A program made the position numbers and the translations under genes. The notes below the pieces were generated by a model. It was not told the origin of the DNA. It worked only from the letters and a program-made list of their open reading frames with translations, and did no database searches. Shown here piece after piece: positions 56,492-64,000 of a stretch of DNA of 64,000 bases. Each line of letters begins with the position of its first letter. The first letter of the stretch is position 1. The DNA is from Zarea fungicola (Eukaryota; Ascomycota; Sordariomycetes; Hypocreales; Cordycipitaceae), in contig FWCC01000210.1 in NCBI GenBank assembly GCA_900169235.1, positions 1-64,000 on the forward strand. The letters run 5' to 3'.

Positions 56492-58568
56492 ATGAACATG
56501 CCCACGAAGCGAAGACGGCCTGGAGAATCAGAAGAATCAGAGGCACTTTTGCAGCCATCGTCGACCAAGAAAAACACCACCAGTAGCAACAACACGCAGC
56601 CAACACCTCTGACGCGTGCCGCTGCCCGCCAAACGCCAATCTACCCGCCGCCGATACCATCGTCTGCAAGTCCGCCCAAGCCGGCCGCGACGCCAGCGCC
56701 CGTCACGACGCCTGTGCCTCTACCCATCATCCCAGGACAATCTCCGTCGCCGCCTAAGCCTGGGATACTACATAGGACGGAGCGGGCTGACCGGCCGGCG
56801 ACAATAATTCGCCCGCCGCCTGTGCCTTCAGCGTCTGGACTGGCTCGGGCTGAGCAACCGAATCATAGCAACCACGCCCGCGTGCGTGCTCGCACAATGG
56901 CGAGTGAAGCAGGAAAGGAGAATCTGCGACTGTCGAGAATTGTCTCTCCGGACATTGCATATCATGTAGCCTTGCCCCATCAACAGGCTAGACTGTCGAC
57001 GTCTTCGTTGCTCAACAATCATGGTTATTTGCCCACTGCATCGCGAATGGACATGGCGTCACACACTTCGACTGTGACGCCAGTGCTACCCCCAAAACCA
57101 CCGACACTTGCGGCCGCAGACAAGCCGCCATTGAGCGCCGATCGTAACATCGATAAGGTCGTACTCGGCAATCTCTGCTTCAAGACTTGGTACCCAAGCT
57201 ACTACGGCAAGGAAGTTCTTGGTGATACATCCGGAAACGCGAGAAATGGCACCAAGGATCATATATCTGATGCTAGCAAGGCGCACGGCAAGAAGGATCG
57301 TGAGCATTCTCCGATGCTTGAGAGACTCTATGTTTGTCCGAGCTGTTTCAAGTATGCGAAAGAACTTGTAGCCTGGTGGGGTCATGTCAGGTCTTGTGAG
57401 CTCAAAGGCCATGTTCCTGGCAAGCGAGTGTACGTCCATCCGAGAGGCCGACGCAAAATTCGGGTAGCACACGATGGCAAGGGCCCTGGTCCAAAGAAGC
57501 GCCGAGGCGATGGCGGAGTGCGATACACGGAACAGGTTGTGCAGGATGAGGGTGAATGGAGTGTCTGGGAGGTAGACGGAGAGGTAGATGGAGTGAGTAG
57601 GCCCGCTACGTTTCACATGAATCTGCACCGTTTTGCTAACATGAGTCCAGCTGTTTTGCCAAAATCTGTCACTCTTCGCAAAGCTTTTTCTGGATAACAA
57701 GTCCGTCTTCTTTGATGTTACGGGCTTCAACTACTTCCTTTTAGTGTACACGCCACCCTTTAAGCCATCAATGGGCAATGAGGCCACAACAGCTCTGGTC
57801 CCCCAGGTGACCGGTTTTTTTTCCAAGGAGAAAATGTCATGGGATAATAATAATCTGGCATGCATTTTGGTATTCCCCCCATGGCAACGCAAGGGCCTAG
57901 GCGCGCTGCTCATGGGCGTATCGTATGAAATATCCCGACGGGAAGGTATCCTTGGCGGGCCAGAAAAGCCCATTTCCGATCTCGGAAAAAAAGGTTACAG
58001 GAGATTTTGGTCGGGCGAGATTGCACGTTGGTTGCTGGGGCTCGAAGTGCCCCAAATTCCACCGCCCGGCATGGAGCTCATGGTGGACGTCAATGACTGC
58101 AGCAACGCCACGTGGATCACGCCAGACGACTGCCTCGGCGTACTGCGTGATATGGGCGTTTTGGAGGATGCTGGTGTCGGACCCGGTAAACCTGTCATTA
58201 TACGTCAGGAATCAGTTGAGCTTGAAGGTAACCAAGAGGCGACCAAGCTGGAGGAGAGTAGCAATGAGACTGTCGACGAGAAGACGAAGAAGAAGAAGGA
58301 GAAGACTGCAACGTCCCAGCAGCAGCAGCAGCAGCAGCAAACAGTCGCTTCGGCCTCATTGCCACTGTCAACGCCGATGCCACCGCCGCAGCCACCGAAA
58401 TCGCCTGTGCGTATGGAGCTTGGGAAGCCAGTGCCGCGGGTACGTGTGGACAAGGATCAGATACGGCGCTATGTAGCCCTGCACCGCATCAATCTTGAGA
58501 AAACGTGCGATTCGGCTGGGTTCGCTGAGGTGTATGCCATGAAAGTGGAAGAAGAAATAACCCAATGA
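56492..58568 (+). CDS. MYST histone acetyltransferase, Sas2-like
   Basis: MYST enzymes acetylate histone lysines; Sas2 targets H4K16 in yeast. Exons 56492..57592 and 57651..58568 (donor GTGAGT, acceptor GTCCAG) give 672 aa from MNMPTKRRRP; the next Met two codons on is equally possible. The N-terminal 230 residues are Pro/Ser-rich. The domain opens at NLCFKTWYPSYYGKE. The C2HC zinc finger is C282-x2-C285...H298-x3-C302 (YVCPSCFKYAKELVAWWGHV). Splicing yields LFCQNLSLFAKLFLDNKSV and FFDVTGFNYFLLVYTPP. The acetyl-CoA/catalytic region has the family Cys at about 438 (ACILVFPPWQRKGLG), and GPEKPISDLG supplies the catalytic Glu at about 472. A poly-Gln tract interrupts the C-terminal part. No chromodomain is seen, which favours Sas2 over Esa1. 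Confidence 0.92.
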
Positions 58569-58901
58569 CGATACACAGGGCTAGAGACGGGGGTTCAGTT
58601 ATGAATTTTTTTTTTTTTTTTGACTAAGAGGGTGTTTTTGGACGATTTATTTTGATACCCCCAACGGTTTTCCATGCAAGCGTTTGCAATCGATGGCTTG
58701 TTTTTACTACATTTTCTCATACGTATTCGTCTGAAAAGAATAAGGAAGAATGAATATTAAGAAATATTTAATGCATTCTTGTAGAGGTCTGCTTGAATGA
58801 CACGCGCTCTTCTAGTAGGTGCAAGTGAATTTATATGCGATGGATTATTTGCGATGCTATATGTGCGATATAAGGGTTTATGTCGTATGCTTCATAACAC
58901 T
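58569..58901. other. convergent 3' flanks
   Basis: Short space between the MYST gene and the seven-TM gene, with a T-run near 58607-58621 and AT-rich sequence. No gene. Confidence 0.5.
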
Positions 58902-60887
58902 TCATTCATGGCGTATCGTTCGTTGTCTAGGCTTTGTTTCTGGAGGCGCAGCTTCAGTATCCAAATTGGACTCCACACCAGGACTTTGTGGCGGCATAGC
59001 CAGCTTACGACGGGGAGGCGGGCCGTATCGCATCGACGAGGAGGTGCTCATCCCGTCGTCGACGCTAATCATCTGTCTGTGATTCAGGATGTTGTCGATC
59101 CGTAGACGAGGGGGGCCAGAGTTGAGGCCGTCGCCGTTCTTGGGCGGGCCGGCTACAAGACCAAAAAAGTTAGCTCCGACAAGGCAAGAAAGGGGAAAGC
59201 AAAGAGCAAAACGTCAAGAACTTACACAAAATGAGGGAAAAGAGCTTCACAATCACGGGGCCCCAGACGGTCATGGCAATGATTTGGCCATAGGACCAGC
59301 GGTTCGCTTTGAAGCTGTCGTTGCTGATGACTTTGCTCAGGGAGACGAGGTACAGCATGTTGATGCAGAGGTAGGCAAACTCGAGCACGCGCCAGAACCA
59401 GCGTGACCAACGCACCCAGTGCCGTTTTAGCCGTCCATCCGGCCAGCGCCCCAGACCGTGCTGGCCGATTTTAAAGTGTCGCGTGCGGTGGTGCGTTCTC
59501 AGTGTCCACGCAAACTGATCAATGCTAAGCGCGATAATGGCCACTGTGTCCAGGATCAAAAACACAAGTTTGTACATGAGCGGATGCGGGAAAAAGGTGA
59601 GCGTAAAGCCGTCGACGCCTGCGCTCGAGGCGCAGTACGTGCGAGGACTAGGATTGTAGCCGCATGCCTCAATCTCGTGCTGGCCCCTGAAGAGATCAAA
59701 GCTCGACTTGAAGCTGATGCGTTGCGTGGTGGCGACGATGGCGAGGAGATACTCAGCGCAGAAGCCGAGAAAGGTATGCCAGTTTCGGATGCCCTCGTTG
59801 TGCAGGCATACCTGAACGAGAAACATGGGCAGGATGCCGTTTTGGGAGATGTGGAAGGCGACGGCGCCGTTGACGACGATTTCACCCCAAAAAGTGCCTT
59901 CCTGAGAGTTTACGACAATGGCGAGGATCGAAGCGATTTGGACGGCAAAGATGAACCAGCATTGAGCTTCCTGGAACTCGACGAGCGTCGTGGCAATGGC
60001 AATACTGGTGCGGGAGAGCGCTGAGGAGTCCTTCCAGATCATGGACTCGATGCGGGTGAGACGACGGACGAGGCGCTGGGATTTTTGCATTTGCTCCGTC
60101 TTTTGGGAGTAGCCGACCCAGAAGGTAAATACCCTGAGGAAAATGTAGAGCGAGGCGGAGAAGACGACTTGCAAAACATACGAAATGAGGACCTAGGGCG
60201 ATTCGTTAGTTCCGTGGTAGAGACGACGGGGCCTGCACTGCTTACACCGGGTCCGAAGATGTCGGGGTTGATTTCGGCGTGCAGCTCGGGGCAAAACTGC
60301 TCCATGGCGGCAAAAATGTCCGTCGTCGACGAGTTCCGCGAAAGCGAGGTGACGGATCTGTTGCATGGGACAGAGAGCTGATCCTGCGCGCATGATTCAA
60401 GGGCACATGATGCAAAGGATTCGACAACAGACCGGCCGTGGAAGGACGCGAGGCTGCTGCCGCCCATGAGGGCACTTGCGTTGCGCTCAGCCTCAGCATC
60501 AACATAGTAGGCGCCGACATCTTGGGTCCAGTACACGATGGACGCGAGGGCGGCGCAGTTGTAAAAGGTCTCAAAGGAACCAAAGTACAGTGTGGTGTCG
60601 TTGCAGGCCGCGGGACAGTCTGGCACGCCATTGACAAGGCAACCTGACAGGTAGAGGCCAATCTCGTCGCCGCCGTCGATGCCCTCTTGGATCAGTGTCT
60701 GGAAAGTAACGTCATCCTTGGTGTAGCCGCCTACTTTGGCGAGGTCGTGGAAGGGGAAGAAGTCCGAGGTTCCTTCCACGACGCTGTGAACGAGAATTGT
60801 GAGCGGCGTTGGCGTTGTTGTCGTCTTCGCGACGATGGAGGTCAGCAGAGGCGTATGGGAGAATGGCGGCGCCACTGTCGTCGCCAT
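58902..60887 (-). CDS. seven-transmembrane protein with Cys-rich N-terminal domain
   Basis: Exons 60246..60887, 59226..60192 and 58902..59152 (donors GTAAGC, GTAAGT; acceptors CTAG, GTAG) sum to 1,860 nt, 619 aa. Residues ~1-214 form a domain with about ten Cys (CLVNGVPDCPAAC, FYNCAALAS, CALESCAQDQLSVPC, FCPEL) and N-glycosylation sites (NDT, NAS, NRS, NSS), so it should be outside the cell or in a lumen. Seven hydrophobic helices follow (among them VLISYVLQVVFSASLYIF, CWFIFAVQIASILAIVV, LVFLILDTVAIIALSI, IIAMTVWGPVIVKLFSLIL). The third exon encodes a Pro/Ser/Arg-rich cytosolic tail. No signal peptide is obvious, though a helix-first topology with a translocated N-terminus works for receptors. 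It resembles a receptor in layout; I do not recognise the family, and no CFEM pattern was identified. Confidence 0.82.
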
Positions 60888-62165
60888 GTCTGAAGGCAAT
60901 TTTTCAGTACCATGAGTTTCTATTGATACAATTCGAATAGGTATTCTTCTTTTTCTGCTAGCGATGCTGTCCTCCGCCTTGTGTTGCCAGTCCGAAGCCG
61001 CCGATCTGTGGATAGCTGCTGCATGTCCGTGGACAGCCACCAGGTAAATAGAGTGTTGCAGCGCTTCCGCCGAGTACGGCCTCGTGATTGATGTATACTT
61101 TGACGTTGACCACAAGTGCCTATATGCAGTGGAGGAATTTCCATGATGATAAAATTTCTGTATCCACCCGTCGCAAAAGAGGGCTGGGGGATGGATTGTG
61201 TAATGGTCAGTCATGGTTGTGATGCGGAGCAGGCGCCCCATTAGCTGCTGCAACTGGCGGAGCTTGGCATCAGCAGTAGTGGTGGCTGGCGGTGCGAGAC
61301 TAGTGGTTCAAGAAGCGTTGTCACTGGTTGCAAGGGTACTTTGCATTCACTAGAACAATATGGTACTATTTGATGGATGGGATGGATGGGACGCCAGGAG
61401 GATGAACAGAAACCGAGTATTCTGCACTCGGCGACGTAAAGCATGTAAGCCGTGTCCTGGCTTGGAAATAAGGTTTGTAGAGGCGCAGCTGCCGCCCCGG
61501 TTATCTTCACTACTATCTGGAGGGAATTCCCGCTGCCGACGGGCAAACAGTGGAGTTGGGGCTTTTTATTATTTTGATTACTGATTTGGAGTTGCAAGGG
61601 CAACTTGGTCAAGTGAGAAATGTCTGCGCAGCATGTGCCTACAGGCATGAATCTCTCATGCTGATTTGTTGGCTTGCCTGGGACGATGATTCCGAAGCCC
61701 AATGTAGCGTTGTAAAAGTAAAGATAACTAGCTCTATGGAAGGGTTGTGTCAGTTTTCGTAGCTGTTGCTTTGACATCCGCTGGTATGGGATTCGCAATA
61801 TGACATCGGACGTGTCTTTCACGCTACGGAAAAATAAAGGAAACTTTTTAACGTTGCGAGGTTGGTGTATCGGTAAACCTGTCGACGATATGAGCCAACC
61901 TCAACGCCACGTAGTATTGGAAGACCTTTCTACTATTTCTACTATTTCTTTTGTGTCTTACTAGCATCTAAATCTCATTTTCTCTACTCCATTTCGGGTG
62001 CGTTGACTTACTTACCCGCATTAGTAGAAGGAATGCAGAGATCGGAACAAGCAAAAGTAGTTTTTTTATGCACCATGTAAACTCTCTTTCTAATTGAACG
62101 TCCATTAAGAAGCAGCTTTATTCCATATCACAAAGCAGCCTCGGACTCTCGAAAGTCCTCAACAA
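60888..62165. other. intergenic region between the 7-TM gene and the GH16 gene
   Basis: Upstream frame of the 7-TM gene stays open to 61253 but reads as leader. A 193-codon frame at 61241-61822 (-) has no domain. No gene is supported. Confidence 0.4.
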
Positions 62166-63417
62166 TCAACAGCAAGCCAAAGCCCACCAGCCCGCCAGCG
62201 CAACTAAAGAAATTGACGGCAGTAACATCGAACTCGAGCTCTCGTTCTCATTTTCGGCATTACCGTTGCCAGTGCCATCGTGGTCTGTCGGCTCAGCACT
62301 GCCCATACCAGTGGCCGAGGTGGTAGGGAAGGGGGGTGAAGACGACGTACCTTCTGCTGGTGCCGTTACGCCCGGGGCGCGCCTCTTGCGGCACCCGGCA
62401 ACACGCACATCCGCCCAACCTTTGGCCTCCCCGTCGTACTGATACTCAACCGGCCCGGCATCAACCTCCTCGCACCAGCCCGTGTAGTCCTCGATCTCGA
62501 CGGACTGAAATGCCGCTGTAAATGGTCCGCGACGCCAATCGGCAACGCCGCCGGCCCAGGCAATCTCGCCCGGGTCATTGAAACTCTCGACTGCCCACAC
62601 ACCGAGCTTTACCTGCATAGGTGTCTGCGGCCACCGGTCTGTCGGGATCTCACCTGATTGCCAGGTCCTGCGCTCGGCCCCGTCAATAGAGAATCTGAGA
62701 AACTCGTCCGTCCACTCCACTGTATATGTATGGAACTTGTCAAACGAGGACGAAGCAAGCGAGTATGTCGTGTTGTACGTGTTGAAGAGAGGCTGACCGT
62801 TGTAGTAGTAGTTGGATTGGGCCTGGTTTTCGAAGGCGCCCAGCATTTCCTGTTTTTATTTCCCTATCAGCACCAGCCTGCGGGTCATGACAACGATTTC
62901 CAGGGGAAAACTGTAAAAACAATGTACCCAGTCAATCTCATCACCAGAATCAGATTTCAAAACAACCGTTGTGACGAGGCCGGGCCCTTTGGAGGCCTTG
63001 ACCTTGACAGTGACCTTGCCAAACAGTAGATATTGGTGGCTTGTCAAGGTCGGTGCCTGGTTCTGGCCCGACATGCTAATTTCCAGACTCTGACTCTCTC
63101 CGTTAAATCTCAGGTGATCTCGGTCATGTTGTGTCTGCTCATCCACCATCCAAAAATTCTCAAAATCTTGGTTATAGCTGGCAGTGTCAAAGTTGAACGA
63201 CTTTCTGCTCGCAAATGCCGAATCTGGGCTGCAGTCTGCCAGTTTTGTTTTACACTGTGTTAGTAAGACGGTAAAGCTCAAGATTCTTGTACAAATGAAA
63301 GGGTTACCTACGAGAGTCTTTGATTAGAGGATTGCAGTTTCCCGGGTCCCGGAGACCACCGTACGAAGGCCACGCATGGCAGAGTGCGACAAAACACAAA
63401 ACGTAGGCTAACATCAT
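62166..63417 (-). CDS. GPI-anchored GH16 chitin-glucan transglycosylase (Crh/Utr2 type)
   Basis: Crh enzymes link chitin to beta-1,6/1,3-glucan in the fungal wall. Exons 63312..63417, 62928..63235 and 62166..62849 join to 365 aa. Signal peptide MMLAYVLCFVALCHAWPS is followed by a small Cys-bearing N-terminal part. The active site DEIDWE sits across the second splice junction: nucleophile Glu at about 135 and acid/base Glu at about 139, which supports the intron. Then EMLGAFENQAQSNYYYNG, FHTYTVEWTDEFLRFSIDG, and PMQVKLGVWAVESF. C-terminal Cys pair WCEEV/AGCRKR, a Ser/Thr/Asn-rich linker, and the hydrophobic end LLPSISLVALAGWWALACC, consistent with a GPI signal. No separate chitin-binding CBM18 was seen. 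Confidence 0.92.
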
Positions 63418-63926
63418 AGTGGGCTGAGACTTCTTCTGTCTCTTTCTCTCTTTTCTTTTTTGCCTTTAGATACCATAAAAATAGTAGGGTGATTGTTTTA
63501 ATTGAAGTAAAGTTGAAAAGATAATTAATTTTACTTGGGTGAGTAGCAAGCTATATGTACAAACAAGGTTATCCCTTCAACAACTGCGAACGAGGTGGCA
63601 CACTCGAGTCGGCACCTGTATCACCAGAAAAGCCAGGGACTGCGCACAACGTTGGTGTGTCCCAGAGGGACTGCTCCTCCCACGCAGTAGGCAAAATCCC
63701 ATGCAAGATTCGCAATTCTGAAACTGGGTAAGGCCGCAATCACTGGAATTTGCACGACGAACTGGTTGAAAACAGACACAGCTGGGGAGCAGTGCGGTTA
63801 TAAGGGTCACACGAGTTTACAATTGTTTGATATACTGTACTATTCTGCTGTTGTCAAAACGCGACACCACTGTTTCCCGACTCATTCTGGCTGTATGTTG
63901 CCCAAATAATCATCGGTAGGATATAC
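63418..63926. other. intergenic region near the right edge
   Basis: GH16 promoter with a T/C-rich tract (about 63430-63465), then the 3' flank of the edge gene. Nothing else recognised. Confidence 0.4.
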
Positions 63927-64000
63927 TTAGCATGTGTCGAGCATGCTGCCGAGAGCTGACTTCTCGGCGCTGGTGACGCTCAGCTTGTAGTAGCTCTTGA
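63927..64000 (-). CDS. 3' end of a gene running off the right edge, product not identified
   Basis: The - strand frame entering from the edge reads KSYYKLSVTSAEKSALGSML then DTC and TAA at 63927..63929. Third positions are mostly C/G, as in the highly expressed genes of this window, which supports coding. Too short to identify. Confidence 0.55.
   Translation of the reverse strand, partial: KSYYKLSVTSAEKSALGSMLDTC

Noticed and set aside
61241..61822. 193-codon frame upstream of the 7-TM gene
   Set aside because: No domain or bias; probably leader or promoter DNA.

Overview
This is a window of nuclear DNA from a filamentous ascomycete, most likely a Sordariomycete and probably Hypocreales. 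The basis is short introns of roughly 50-110 nt with GTNNGT donors, CTRAC-type branch sites and YAG acceptors; CT-rich leaders before start codons; and gene families typical of Pezizomycotina (DIM-2 DNA methyltransferase, DASH Spc34, Mis14, Lst7/folliculin, an HsbA-type wall protein, a Crh-type GH16). No bacterial, viral, organellar, tRNA or rRNA gene was recognised. The species was not determined.

Layout from left to right: vacuolar aspartic protease PEP4 (+); a Gln-rich nuclear protein (+); a mitochondrial RMND1/DUF155-type protein (-) divergent from SEC14 (+); kinetochore Mis14/Nsl1 (-); a 131-aa four-exon conserved protein (-); secreted alkaline phosphatase (-); proteasome ATPase RPT3 (+); Lst7/folliculin (-) with a tiny predicted first exon; DIM-2 cytosine methyltransferase (-) with an in-frame TGA; replication factor SLD2 (-) divergent from a Topors-like RING E3 (+); DASH subunit SPC34 (-); an HsbA-type GPI protein (-); an acidic nuclear protein (-); TAF12 (+); an orphan cytochrome P450 (-) divergent from proteasome lid subunit RPN3 (+); a Sas2-like MYST acetyltransferase (+); a seven-TM protein with a Cys-rich ectodomain (-); a Crh-type GH16 (-); and the 3' end of one more gene (-) at the right edge.

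Most loci are housekeeping genes set singly in long intergenic spaces of 0.3-4.3 kb. They fall into themes without forming a cluster: proteasome (RPT3, RPN3), kinetochore (MIS14, SPC34), chromatin and transcription (DIM-2, SAS2-like, TAF12), and cell surface (HsbA, GH16, alkaline phosphatase, 7-TM protein). No biosynthetic cluster or defence island was seen.

The points most worth checking are: (1) one in-frame TGA in the DIM-2 catalytic domain, in a gene otherwise open for 1,158 codons; (2) a dispersed short element with terminal inverted repeats, two copies with clear ends and one decayed, with telomere-like TAGGGTT stretches inside; (3) the four-codon first exon and 930-nt intron of the folliculin homologue; (4) the 7-TM protein; (5) a 26-residue tandem repeat in the HsbA protein; and (6) a four-exon small protein found only by splicing reconstruction.
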